A stretch of DNA of 64,000 bases. Origin: Phallus indusiatus. Taxonomy: Eukaryota; Basidiomycota; Agaricomycetes; Phallales; Phallaceae. The notes beneath the pieces are model-generated. The model was not told the DNA's origin and made no database searches. It was given only the letters and a program-made list of their open reading frames with translations. The translations under genes were made by a program, and so were the position numbers. Positions 23,077 through 35,552 of the stretch are shown piece by piece (positions within the stretch are counted from its first letter, which is position 1; each line of letters opens with the position of its first letter). The stretch lies in contig JAQFWX010000016.1 of NCBI GenBank assembly GCA_027605045.1, forward strand, positions 526,551 to 590,550, written 5' to 3'.

Positions 23077-25442
23077 ATGCATTCCACGGCACGTCTTCGT
23101 GCTTCTCTTAGTGACAAATCCATGTCTATTCGCTCTGCTGCAGGAAATCTCCTTCGTCCAGTTGTTATACCCGATCGAGTTGTCGGGTCGATCCATAGGT
23201 CTGCACCCGCCTTCACCATAACCCGCGAGAGAGGTTTCCTTCCGCGCGAGGCTAGTACCATGTTTTTTTCACCTTTTTTCCATCTTAATATTCCTTCCAG
23301 GATCCCATTAAAGCTTTACCATCTGTCTTCTCACCTGTTGAGTCTCTTTTGAATCGTATGACTATTCGTCAACCCAACGGCACAGCCGGGCTGCTCGCCG
23401 TGGGTCAATTTGGGGACGCGGTTATATCCGAACTGCGTGGATTAAACCTCGAGAGAGAGATAAATAAAGTCATCGAATCAGATGATCAGGTTTGAACACC
23501 CGTTGCCGGGCACGATTTCGAAGTTCTAATGGAAGAGTTTACAGCTGCTTATCTCTGCTTTGTTCAGAGACTACAGGTTCGTTCTTCGTTTTGTTTTATG
23601 TATCAACTTGCCTATAATATCGCTTCAAAATCAGTTTCTTAACGTCCGCCTACTTGTTAGAGCCCGTCGACATTGCATTCCGCCAGACCGGCGAGTACTG
23701 CCCAGGCAGGAAAGTCCTTCCTAGAGAACTAGCTAGACCGATGGCCGCATTGGCTGAGAAGTTGAAACAATTTCCTTTCATGGAATATGCAAGCTCTTAT
23801 GCACTCCGTACGTAATGTAATATCGCATTAACATGCAGGCAACGTCATTGACAAACCATTTACAGAGAATTGGGCTCGTAAAGACGAAAATGGAAGTATA
23901 AACTATGAAAACCTTCGTCTTATCAGAGCTTTTGAAGATTTCGCGGGTAGCGAAAAAGGGTTTATTCTTGTGCACGTGTAAGTTATGGCTCCAAGTTTAC
24001 CTTCTCATACCAAGGAGCTTATACTTCCTCAGAGATATGGTTTCTCATTCCGGGAAGCTTGTTTCTGCTGCCGAAGATGCCATCGCAGCTGTCAACAACA
24101 AAGACAGAGATGCGTTTAACAACGCTCTGGAAAGGCTATATGATACTTATAAACTAGTAAGCTCCAATTCATTTATATAATTTCATTAGTCTTGAGGATC
24201 AATTGTATTAGATTAACAACTCCATGGAAACGATGTGGGGTCGTTCCAAACCTGCGTAAGTGAAGTAACTACTCAAGTTTATGTACCTCGCGGATTGACT
24301 TCTTGATAGCGATTACCTCAAGTTCCGAAGCTTCATTTTCGGAACAGCACCTAAGGCTGATAACCCTATGTTCCCCGATGGTGTGTTATATGAAGGTGTG
24401 GGCGATGAAAAGCCCACTTATTTCAGAGGAGAAAGTGGTGCCAATGATTCGTAAGAAAATACTTTTCAGTGTGTTTTCGTGTCTGACTTTCCGTCTCTGG
24501 TCTGGCACAAACATTTTAAAACAGTATGATTCCCTTGGGAGATAATCTTCTCGAGAGTACGTTCGCGATAAGATTCTGATTGGTGTCTCCCGCTGATTTA
24601 TATATGCTAATAGTCACCGCTAAACTCCCGGACAACGAATTGACCAAAGTGTTACGTGACTTTAGGCAATAGTACGTCCGCCTAACGTGCGCTATGCGGG
24701 AAAAAAATAACCGATTTCCAATAGCCGTCCTATCACTCAACGCGAATACATCGCGTCCCTTGAAATTAGAGCTACCGAAGCTCAAGTGAAAGAATTTGCG
24801 TTCGCCGATCCCAAGAGTCTCGCGTTTTATATTCTCAACGCCGATCAGGTTTGAGCTTTGTTTTCATTATGCTCAACTCAAAAATCAATCTTAATTGGCA
24901 ATCAGATCCGTGAATTCCGTGACCGACACTGGAGATTCACTAAAGAATACATTATTCGTCGAAGCTCCTACGGACTGGCTACGGGTGGTTCCCCTATTCT
25001 TAGGTACCTCCCCCAAGTACGTGCCTTCAAGTGGAAATATCAAAGGACAATATTCTCATATTTTCATTAATAGAACTTGCGCACGGTCGTAGCAGTCTTA
25101 GATGAGGCCTGCGCCGCACTACCATCATCTCAAACCTTGCTCCAGTACAAAGGGATAGACGAAAAGCTCGTACAGACCGTTGAAGAGTGTCGTCAGAGAT
25201 CGGATATTCAAAAGAGGATTTTGGATCGTGAAATGGAGGTTTGGCAGATTGTCGATGAGCAGAAGATGACTGAGAAAAGCAGGAAGGGGGATTATACGAC
25301 TTCTACTAGGAGTGATTCTGGAGTAGGGTTTTATAATAAGCGTCGCGGTGACGATCACAAGTCCGCTGTTGTGAAGGAAGTAGATATGGGTGAAGAAAAG
25401 CCTCTTCAGAGGGGAAGTGTTGGGAGCGACCGTGGCGGATGA
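23077..25442 (+). CDS. Indoleamine 2,3-dioxygenase-like haem protein
   Basis: Member of the IDO family, whose best-known reaction opens the indole ring of tryptophan to N-formylkynurenine at a haem centre (entry to the kynurenine/NAD route). Fungi carry several paralogues, some with weak tryptophan activity. Hand splicing gives a continuous product: ERGFLPREDPIKALP, SAYLLEPVDIAFRQTGEYC, NWARKDENGSINYENLRLIR, SHSGKLVSAAEDAIAAV, FRGESGANDSMIPLGDN, FRDRHWRFTKEYIIRR and SYGLATGGSPILRYLP. The His in RDRHWRFTKEYI sits where the family's proximal haem ligand lies, and ATGGSP is the conserved family motif. Early exons are 23077-23250, 23301-23489, 23545-23576, 23635-23807, 23866-23977 and 24033-24155. 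The first intron needs a GC donor (23251). A charged tail of about 110 residues (25077-25442), unlike the catalytic domain, follows it. Confidence 0.85.
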
Positions 25443-28400
25443 ACAGATGTGGGGTAAGCTGAGTTCTGGGGGGTTGGGAGGTTGGACGTCAGATGTTTGG
25501 GAAGGTGAGCTGCTATGGGGTCACGGGGATCGTCGGGGGTGGTTGGTGATGGTATGCGATGGTGATGTTATTTTGGACGTGTTTATGTGTACTGTTTCGA
25601 ATTGATCATGTTGTAGTCACATTCTCAATTCAATTATGCTTGTTTGTTCGTGTTGATGTCTTCTATTCTGGATCCACTCGGTTACTCAACACACTCGTGG
25701 CTATCTCGCACGGTGGCATATGACTCGGATGGGATGTATGATTTCCCAATGTTTTATTTCGATATGAAATGAGTTGACTGTCCGAGCGAGGCATAGGAGA
25801 GGTTGTCTGTGATCCTATTGGTACATGCCACTGATGGAAGATTTTTTTTATAATTTGTCTTCTTTTCTTTTATTTAATGTCCGCTGCGAGATTAATATCC
25901 AAATTCGACGGAGTTGCGTATGCACCTACATAGTACGTATCGATAAGATAGCTAATAACTATATTTAGCAAGCATATATCTGACTCTGACATAGAGATTC
26001 TTCTCCAATTTTCCGAACGGAAGTGAGAGTGGATCCGGGAGAGCAAATGGAATAGCCCCAGTAATGACGATTCAGATGCATGTTGTGTTTTTTTTGGGTC
26101 TTTGCTTGTGTTCGCTAGAGTACATGACCATCAAACGGGGTTCTCAATTTGACCACTAGTTTACATTTGACCGGAAGCACGTTACATAGAAGTTTAATTG
26201 AAATAGTCCGGCACCAGGTTGAGGGGAATAGTGGCTAATGAGAGCACGAGGTAACTTATGTATCTGTTCGTTCTCCTACAGGTGAACCAATCTTATAAAT
26301 TGCTCTATATGCTCCTACAATTATATCACCAATATCGAGCAGAAACCAATGCCTGACGTTGAAGGTCAAGCATTGCATAACACAGTAGGCCCAGGCGTAT
26401 GCTCAAAGCTGCGGCTTGCCTCTTCATTTTGTTTGGAGGAGGTCGACTGGACACTGTGTACAGACATCAGGCTTGATATGATGAGGACGACTGAATTTAT
26501 TAGCTGCCGGGCCTAAGGGGTGTTTGGTTACCTTTTTCAGACACTTACATCACGATATTTGAAAAATACTTTCGGGGGTTGAGCCAGGAGGCGATTTAAC
26601 AGACTACCTTCTATGCTGGTACAGCAGTCCGAGTCCGGCTTCGGAAAAGGAATCGAGGTGTACCTTTATCCGTAAATATCGCGAGCTCCATACGATCCTT
26701 TACGCCTTAGGCTAGCACGTAGTCCAAAATAATAATGAATCCGAGTCGGCCGCCATGTTTCATGATTTGACTCACCTCGATAATGATATCTGTCTAAATT
26801 GTCATCCACATCTTTCAAAGATTCATGAACTCTGATTGAGGGTTAAAAATATTATTAGTCTTGAAGGGGGAATGCTCGAAGTTATTTCAATCATTTACGT
26901 CACTATTAAAGTTTGAAGTATGGAGAACAACGTATGACACGCAGTGCATATGACCCATTTTGATGACCGTGAAAAGGTACTGATTGCGCAAAGAAGAAAA
27001 GAAGAAATTCTTGTTTCAAAAATTGGAACGTTGAACTTGCGTATCTTTTCATGGTTGGATGCTATTTTCATAGGAAATCGCGTTAGAGTCCGAGTTTTCG
27101 GATCCTATTTATAGCTTTGTCTCTGCCGTTTTCGGCAGAAGAGTAATTATAGAACTAGACATAGGGCTTCGGAATAAATAGATTTACGGATAGATAAATA
27201 TAGAGGACCCTGCAAATTGATAAAGTCAGATAAACAGAGGCGTTGAATATGTTCCGTACAGTCAAATTCGATTTATGGTTGTAGTAAAACGTTCTAGGGC
27301 ATAATGGGTTGGTTGAAAGGGTATAGCTAGTTCAGCTAGTCACATTGTTATCAGAATACTTTGATGAAGAATACATACCATGATTCTTTTTCTTTTCAGT
27401 AAAACTCGCTGGAATTACGGCTCAGGAGTGAGCCGTCATCTCCTTTCTCTTTATCCTATTACGAGACATTGCGATTAAAGCGATAGTAGTACGCAGAATC
27501 CCCAACCGATATGTACCACATGCTCCGTCCAGCGCTGCTCATGCATTCATTGTCTACAGTACCCTATAAGATTCTGTTGGGGTCGAATTAATGTCGGACA
27601 AAACATCAATGCATGTCAAGAATTGTACTTGCCGGGTTTCTAGGCTATACATATCGTATATATATTATATATATGGTTTGATACGATACGATACGATACG
27701 ATATGATATGATATGCAGAAAGCTATTTTTGACCACCTGTCTTCGGATTCGGATTTTGCGAACCAGTCATTTGCCCCCATTCATTCTAAACTAGTATTCA
27801 GCCCCTGAGCCCTCTCTCAGCCAGGTAGACTCTTTATGAAACTCATTTACGCAGTACTGTCAGAAAGGGAAGCGTAGTGATTGATCGCGAGACCCTGCAC
27901 CTCAGAGGTCGTTCAGTGAATGAGAAACGAAGGCTGATGATCCTCTCATTTTGGGGCGTCGATAAATCGCGTAGCCTCAACATAGATTAGCGATTAGCTT
28001 GTCAAGTGTATGTGTGTTGCCTACTCAGTCGGTACGTTATCGTATGGGGGCACCCGATTTCTGTAAATACCAAAGGCTGTCAATTCTTTTTGCTTCTAGG
28101 ACGTGTTTTAAATTTAGTACATAGCTCAAGTTCACCGGCGATAGGATATCGAATTCATATCAACGCTAGGATCAAGAATACCCAATATTTATTCACCCAG
28201 TTCTCACCGCTTTTTCGTTTCTTCCATTCTTATTAACAAAATGGGCTATCGGTTAGACTTCGGGATGCTGTGGGCCGGAGTACGTCGTTGGTTGAAGAAA
28301 CATTTTGAATTCAGAGTGTGACGTGGCGCATGCGTGTTATGTGACAGAAAAGAATTTGTGCCCGCCGCCTCTACTTGTGAGTTGCAACATCTAATGTCAT

Positions 28401-29288
28401 CTTCGAAGTGCTACAACTGAAATCTCCTTTCCTTGAGAGTACATGTCCACTACATATTTGCCTTTCATTTGCGCGTCGAAGTACGTATTTCTCCGTTTCT
28501 CCTTTGGTGATTAGATCAATCAAATTCAGTCAAATTCTGTGGTAAATATAGAGCCATCCGACTTAGGCTTTTCGTCGTACGCCAGTAGATTTTGAATATA
28601 AAACGAATGAAAATACTCATTTTTATTTTAGACGTCTGAATGATTGATAATACCTGATCGGAATCCCCTTGCCATATCAATTTTACTATTTGGAATGGTG
28701 CCAAAAAAAGTCGAAGCGGTTCTAGTGTTTTTTTCCTATTCAAGGCTTAAAGGTCATGATGTTTATCCATCTATTTGGTGGCTCTCAATGCCGAAAGTCG
28801 GCTGTTTGCACTTTGCTTCTTCTTTTTGGTGTTTCCCGAGTCCTGACAGGTAGCTGTCCATTAATTCAATCCGTTTTTTCCTGGATCCACATTGTTTTTT
28901 TGAGTTATCACCTTATACTATTATTATGGCTGATCACCTGAATCTAAATACGTCTTTGGACCAGGCTGTTCCTTCTCTTGCTCCTGTCCTTTTGCGTGCC
29001 GCACATTCAAAGTCAACCTCCTCGCCAGATTCTGTTGTGTCATACGCGCATTTTCCAATCTCCACACATACGTATTCGTTTAACTTACATCCGAGTCGGT
29101 TCAACAAGACAAATTACCCTTCGCCGACGCGGACATTGTTTGAAGATATAAAGTGCTGGACTTTTTGGCTTTCTGTGTGAGTTGTCTTCATCTTCATCGT
29201 CGAACACATTTTTGAGATAAATATTTTCTCTCAAACAGCGTTTTCCTACTCTGTTACTTCCATCAATTCACTCTACCGATACACACAG
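25443..29288. other. Gene-poor intergenic region (3.8 kb)
   Basis: Longest stretch without a supported gene. No open frame shows a family motif, and no long repeats or LTR-like ends were recognised. It contains a pentanucleotide microsatellite near 27.7 kb. A frame starting at 28926 (MADHLNLNTSLDQAVP) of 84 residues lies just upstream of the oxalate decarboxylase and is more likely leader or promoter sequence than a gene. Confidence 0.45.
27680..27715. repeat. (GATAC)n / (GATAT)n microsatellite
   Basis: Seven or so tandem 5-base units, GATAC shifting to GATAT, following an alternating TA tract at about 27655-27674. Confidence 0.85.
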
Positions 29289-31409
29289 ATGATCCATTCC
29301 CGAATCTTACTTGCTGCTTTTGTTCTCATCAACCAGCAGTGTGGTTTCGCCGCACCAACTGGAAATACCACTTCCATTGATACTGGCAGCACTGCCGTTT
29401 TGTCACCATCTTCTGCCGCTTTGCCTACCCATCCCTCTACTGATACAGCGACTTCAAGCTCATCAGCTGCCGATGCTACTTTTTCGGCAGGTTACGCAAG
29501 TGATGATCCCAATTACTCTTTTTACGACGAGTTCCAAAACGAAGTGCCTGAAGCCATACGGGGCACGCTCGGAGCGACCGTCATTGGTCCTCAAAATATC
29601 CCTTTGGACAGGTCCGTTTGCTTTTTTCTTCAGCCTTTATTTTTAGTTGTGTATTTTTAATAACCATCGAACCTGGATTTTAGACAATCACCTGACTTCT
29701 TAGCCCCCCCAAGCACCGATGCCGGAAGTGTAGATAATGCTAAATGGCCTTTCAGTCTCTCTCACAATCGTCTTCAAACGGGCGGTTGGGCTCGACAAGA
29801 AAATGGTAAGGCACTTTTCATTACATCCCTTTACATAATGGGTTTACCAAATGACATCCTCCCTTTTTAGTTGGAGTTATGCCATTGGCTGTAAGCGAAT
29901 TCCCAAGTTACATACATATTGTTTCATGTATGAATTCTAGGATCAATTGGCGGGTGTGGACATGAGGCTGCAAGCCGGGGCAATTCGGTAACTAGAACAA
30001 ATATTGAATGTCCTAATGCTCCGCTCTGATGTGCAATTTAGTGAACTTCATTGGCATGATACCGCTGAATGGGGTTATGTCATCACGGTAAGCTCTGCTG
30101 GTCCACGGGTGATTCTGTGTTATTTACATGGTTATTTACATGGTTATGATTTCTCCCTCCTGTGACTAGGGGACGACCCGTATTACGGCCGTTACGCCTG
30201 CTGGCCAGAATTACGAGGCCGACGTTGTAAGACTCTATTTTTTCATGTTTGTCTAGATCAAGTTGTTCTAACTACATTTCTCAGAACCCTGGAGATATTT
30301 GGTATTTCCCACCTGGTATTCCGCACTCCATCCAAGCAACAAATGACACCGCTGATGGTGCCGAGTTCTTGCTCGTAAGTGTCTTTCTTTATGATAACAA
30401 AACTTTGGTTCCATGACAAACTCTCAATTCGTTCGTTTCACACAGGTATTCGACGACGGTACATTCAGCGAGGACGACACATTCCTTCTTACAGACTGGG
30501 TCTCGCACGTCCCCAAAGAGGTATTAGCCAAGAACTTTAAAGCAAACATATCTGCATTTGATCATATCCCTGCCCGAGAACTGTATATTTTCCCTGGTAC
30601 CCCTCCCCCTCCAGTTAGCCAAGATGAGGTGTCTGATCCCCAAGGTCATGTTTCTACACCGTTTTCTTTGGCATGGTCCCAGGCTGCTCTTACGCCTCTT
30701 GCTGGTGGAACTGTCAAGATTGTCGATTCGACTACTTTCCCGGTGGCAACGACTATTGCTGCTGCGGATGTTACAGTCGAGGTCGGTGGTATGAGAGAAT
30801 TACACGTGAGTATTTCCGGGTTTGGTATTTATCTTGTGTTGACGATTACCATTCAAGTGGCATCCTACGCAAGGTAAATATTTAGTCATAATAACAAAAT
30901 CTAGACTCATTTTTTGCATTGCTATCTCAAGCTGAATGGTCTTACTTTATGTACGTATGCTCTAAACCAATTCAACCCTTCCCAGTCGATTTACGCTTTA
31001 CGGTTATGATAGTTCCGGTCAGGCACGTATGACCATCTTCGCCGCCAACGGTAATGCTAGAACATTCAACCTTCAAGCCGGCGATGTCGGCTATGTTCCC
31101 GTAAGTTCCCAAGCTTTCGCCTTCAAAAGAGTTCTCATAGTTCCATTATAATAGCCGAGCAATGGTCATTATGTCGAAAACATTGGCAATGAAACTCTTC
31201 ATTTCTTGGAAATATTCAAGACAGGTAAGAAACAACCTTGACAATGTTAAACAGACCCTAACGTTGATCTCATCTCCCAAGATCAATTCCAAGATATAAG
31301 TCTGAACCAGTGGCTCGCGCTGACGCCTCCAGAACTTGTGAAAGCCCATCTTAACATTGATGATGCAACTGTTGCATTGTTCAATAAGACCAAGCAGACT
31401 GTCGTATGA
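29289..31409 (+). CDS. Secreted bicupin oxalate decarboxylase, copy 1
   Basis: Converts oxalate to formate and CO2 using Mn in a duplicated cupin fold. In decay fungi it controls extracellular oxalate. The N-terminus is a signal peptide ([19 protein letters not shown], cleavage near FAAP), then a Ser/Thr/Pro-rich linker, [20 protein letters not shown] sequence and [10 protein letters not shown]. Cupin 1 has [15 protein letters not shown] and [10 protein letters not shown]. Cupin 2 has GGMRELHWHPTQAEWSYF and [17 protein letters not shown]. So the three His and one Glu metal ligands are present in both sites. The lid region reads [14 protein letters not shown], keeping the Glu that serves as the proton donor in the bacterial enzyme. 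At least ten short introns, one splitting RELH|WHP. Start ATG at 29289, stop at 31407-31409. Tandem with the copy at 33535. Confidence 0.92.
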
Positions 31410-33534
31410 TGTACAAATTCATTTTTTGTTTACACTTCGTCCCTTAAGTACATTGCGAAGTTTGTTCAAGTATGATTATTTCTTTGGATACAGCATTTTC
31501 GAACTCAGAATGTACATATGAAACATGATCGGAGTTACCTGTTTTTGCGAATAAAGAAGAATATTTTTTATTAGTTAGTTTCAAGGGATTTCTCATGCTC
31601 GAAAGACATACTAGTGACTGGAATTTAGACCACTTGACCCACCGGACTCAGGCCTATTCAGGCCTTACTATGAGTGTAAGAGTTCCAAATCGACCGACTC
31701 GGACAATTGACGTACTTGATTAAATAACATGCGATTAAATAGCCTCTAAAGGAGTGTCCCTGTACGCCTCCACTAACTTGGGAGAAAAACCGACGTGCGC
31801 AATTCAGGCCGGATATATTGCCGACGGAACAAAGGATCGGACGTTATCTCAAGGATCTCGCTTGTAGTTTGAGAATATGAAGTTGAGCATTGTCGTTACG
31901 CAACGAAATGACCTTGTGGAAGGTCGGGGTATACGAAAACTACCAAAACAGTGGCTTGTTTAACTGTAGCGCTCCGTGCGGGTCAGAACGTTAGGAGATT
32001 CGGCTATACAACATTCACCACGGCATTCGATAAACATGATGACTACAATACAATATACCTTCGGTTACTTTTTCAAGATATTACATACTAGAGGTCAATT
32101 GACTAAAGTATGTTTCAGAGCCACAGGAAGTCATATGATCTAAGAAATTCGGCAACTTTCAAAAACCATCCTCAGCAAGGTGGAATATATCACGTGGACT
32201 ATTGACTTAACCCTGTAAACAGGGACAAAATCTGGAAACGAGCTAGCGCGCGGTTCTAGTATTATCCTGAAATTATTATAACTCATGGAACCTATCAACA
32301 GAAACGAGATCCGGGATATATAATTGTGGGTCCTTCCTCTCGAAAATTTCAGTCAAGTGTATAGTAGCTCTAGAAATGGGGGCATGATGCTTTGCGCAAT
32401 TTTTATTTTGGGCATTTTTCTATTCACAACTTGAACCTAAACACTTTTGCGTCTACCCCGAATTCTGATGAAAATGAATTTTCAGAAACGACGAACCGTC
32501 CTTAGTCCCGGTGGAACTAGTGATCGGCCCTGTTAAATAGAAAACAAACATAAATGCACATGCTCAGATGTTCACGAGAGCATTATGGACCATGTCCCAC
32601 ATCATTTCAGAGGTGCTCATGTGCTCCGCCGGAAACATTTAAATCCGCATTATCCGGTAGCCTTGTGCAGGTTAAGCCTGCTGTGGACATTGCACGCAAG
32701 GGGCAGAATGACCGCAGTCATTTCTATGAGGAACACGCAGGGACGCGCATAGAGGATTTTCGACAGAAGACTCATTTTGACTTGACCTTATGATACATGT
32801 TTTAGTGTGACTGAATTCAAATTTTTTGGAGCACAAAAGCGGCACAGTGTGTGTGCTTGGATTCTACGGAAGAAGAAAGAACGATAGATAACTTTTTAAA
32901 GCGCAAGATATTTACACGGTAATTTCTGCAGTATATGCAATGTCAACAAAACCGTCAAGAGCGGACAAATAATTCGTGGATCGCGATCACCTTTGCCTCC
33001 GCGAGACAAGGTTAGTTTATGCGTGTGAACATTTCCCCATAACACGATCATCTGGGGTAAATTTAGCGTGCCTCGGCAAATTGAATAAGAACGGCAGAAT
33101 CTTGTTATTGCATCAGAAAATCAAGAATTCAATCAAAAGCTTAGATAAAAAATTGTTCTTCGTTCTGAAGTCAGTAAACGAAAACTTTGTTGGTATAATT
33201 TATACTTGGTCTACGACGTTTACGTATACTAGATAACTTAATGCAGACAGTGACGCATAAAAATGCAACGGATAAATTAACGGCCTCGTTCAACCGAAAC
33301 CTTGCTTTATTAGTGCATGGGGCTCTTATTCAACCTGCTCTGACCGCAAAGGTCGGTTATGAATCTAGTAAACCTGATTTTGAGCTCAAATTGGATGAAT
33401 AAACTAAATTATTTATTTTTTCGCCGACACGGATTTCAGTATTAAAGGGAGAGGAGCTACGTGTTTTCCCCCTTCTATCTCGTCATCGGCGAGTGAATCT
33501 CCAAAGCCTTTTCCCCTTGCTCTTAAGATTTACT
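31410..33534. other. Intergenic region between the oxalate decarboxylases
   Basis: About 2.1 kb with no supported gene. Small open frames near 32554 and 32976 lack homology. It should contain the promoter of copy 2. Confidence 0.45.
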
Positions 33535-35552
33535 ATGATTCATTTAAGAGTCTTGATCACTGCTTTTTTCCTTCTTCAGCAGCGACTATGGGTACTCGCT
33601 GCCCCAGCTGCCGATGCGAGTCAACAGAAGCCCAGTCCCTCGTCTTCTTCCAGCGCTCCATCCCAAACCGAATTCGCTAGTGACGATCCCAACTTTTCAT
33701 TAACGGACCAGTTCCAGAATCAGAATCCAGAGCCTATACGAGGTAATACAGGTGCAAAAATCCTGGGCCCTCAGAACGTCCCGTTGGACAGGTGCGTCTG
33801 AGCTCTACGCTCGAGATTCTACAACTGACATTTTTGATATCCCCGGTTATTAGACAAAACGCAGATTTATTAGCTCCCCCGAGCACGGATGCTGGAAGTG
33901 TTTCTAACGCGAAATGGCCTTTCAGTTTGTCCCACAATCGTGTTCAACAGGGTGGATGGGCGCGTGAACAAAATGGTAAACATACCATAGGATTATCAGT
34001 TATCCTATCTCGTCTAATAATTTATTTTTTTTTAAGTTGAAACCATGCCTATAGCGGTGAGTAAGAACTCGTCGAAATCTTCTCTTCGTTTTTGACATCT
34101 GGTTTTCTAGACTGGTATAGCGGGTGTCAATATGAGACTGGAGGCTGGGGCAATTCGGTATTCAGATTTCTTTTCCAGAATTCATCCTCATTTGATGATC
34201 CATTGCCTCTTTTAGTGAACTTCATTGGCATATTACGGCTGAGTGGGCGTATATGATTGCAGTATGCTACTTCATTCTTATTAATCCAGTAACAGGTTGA
34301 GCGGAAATGATTTATAGGGTCAAGTCGTTATCACTGCCATGACGCCTGAAGGTCAAAACTACGAAGCGAGTGTTGTGAGTGTTTAGGTCTATAGATACTG
34401 TTCCTACTGTTAATCATATCAGGGGCCGGGAGACGTATGGTACTTCCCTCCGGGTATCCCTCATTCTATTCAAGCAACCAGCCAAAATCCCGATGGAGCA
34501 GAGTTCCTACTAGTGCGAATTTCCTATAACCTTGGTTGTTTTTTTATATTGTGCCTAAATCGTTGATGTTAGGTATTCGATAGTGGGGATTTTAGCGAAG
34601 ACGACACATTCCTTCTCACGGATTGGATGGCGCATGTCCCGAAAGAAGTATTAGCGAAAAACTTCCAGATTGACATCTCCGCCCTGAACAAGATTCCGAA
34701 GAACCAACTGTATATCTTCCCCGGTACCCCACCTACCCCACCTAAGGACAACAAGCCCGAAGTCACTTCACCCAACGGTGAAGCACCTATGCCATTCACT
34801 TTTGAATGGTCGAAGACTAAACCTACAACCCTTTCCGGTGGTTCTGTGAAGACGCTCGATTCAATGACTTTCCAGGTGTCAAAAACTATCGCCGCCTCGG
34901 AAGTTTGGATCAATCCAGGGGGAATGAGAGAGTTACACGTAAGTTATATGTTTACTAATGGCATCTTCTTTAAACTAATCCTGTTTTTGGTTCCAGTGGC
35001 ATCCCATGAATGGTAATAAATTTTCTGGATAACTTCACAGTCGATTTGACTGATTTTCTTCCTCAACTCAGACGAATGGTCTTACTTAATGTGAGATATG
35101 CATATTTGAACCGTTTCATCATTATTTAACCTAAGGATACTAGTTCTGGACAAGCCCGTGTCACCATTTTTGCTGCGGACGGAAATGCACGAACCTTCGA
35201 TTATGAAGCCGGAGACGTCGGTTATGTTCCTGTAAGTACCAGATATGTTCTCTCCGTCAGCGATGTGTTTACAATTATTACAGTCAGGTTTCGGGCATTA
35301 CGTTGAGAATATCGGCAATGACACCGTCCACTTCTTGGAGATCCTAAAATCAGGTAAGCACAACTACCACCAGTATTGAAATACAAGTGATTGATTATCA
35401 ACTTTTCCGTGTGTCTTACAGACCGAGTTACGGACGTCAGTCTTAATCAGTGGCTTGCTTTGACGTCACCAGAGCTGGTTAAGGCTCATCTGAACGTTGA
35501 CGATGAAACCATTTCCAAGCTGAGCAAGACGAAGCAAATAGTCGTCGGATGA
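33535..35552 (+). CDS. Secreted bicupin oxalate decarboxylase, copy 2
   Basis: Tandem paralogue of the gene at 29289 with the same exon plan. Start ATG at 33535 ([16 protein letters not shown]), a signal peptide ending near VLAAP. An in-frame non-ATG extension upstream is not needed. Ser/Pro-rich linker, then [17 protein letters not shown]. Cupin 1: [15 protein letters not shown] and [10 protein letters not shown]. Cupin 2: GGMRELHWHPTNDEWSYLM and [17 protein letters not shown]. Both His-His-Glu-His metal sites are intact. Lid: [14 protein letters not shown]. The proteins differ in the linker after FPGTPP ([13 protein letters not shown] here) and in many surface positions, so the duplication is not recent. 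It is predicted secreted and Mn-dependent. Regulation by oxalate or acid is known in the family but cannot be read from this promoter. Confidence 0.92.

Noticed and set aside
25443..28900. Possible LTR retrotransposon in the gene-poor stretch
   Set aside because: No reverse transcriptase, protease or integrase motif in any frame, and no paired terminal repeats seen.
28926..29180. 84-codon plus-strand frame before oxalate decarboxylase 1
   Set aside because: No family match; it lies in the promoter/leader, and the signal-peptide ATG at 29289 is the clear start.
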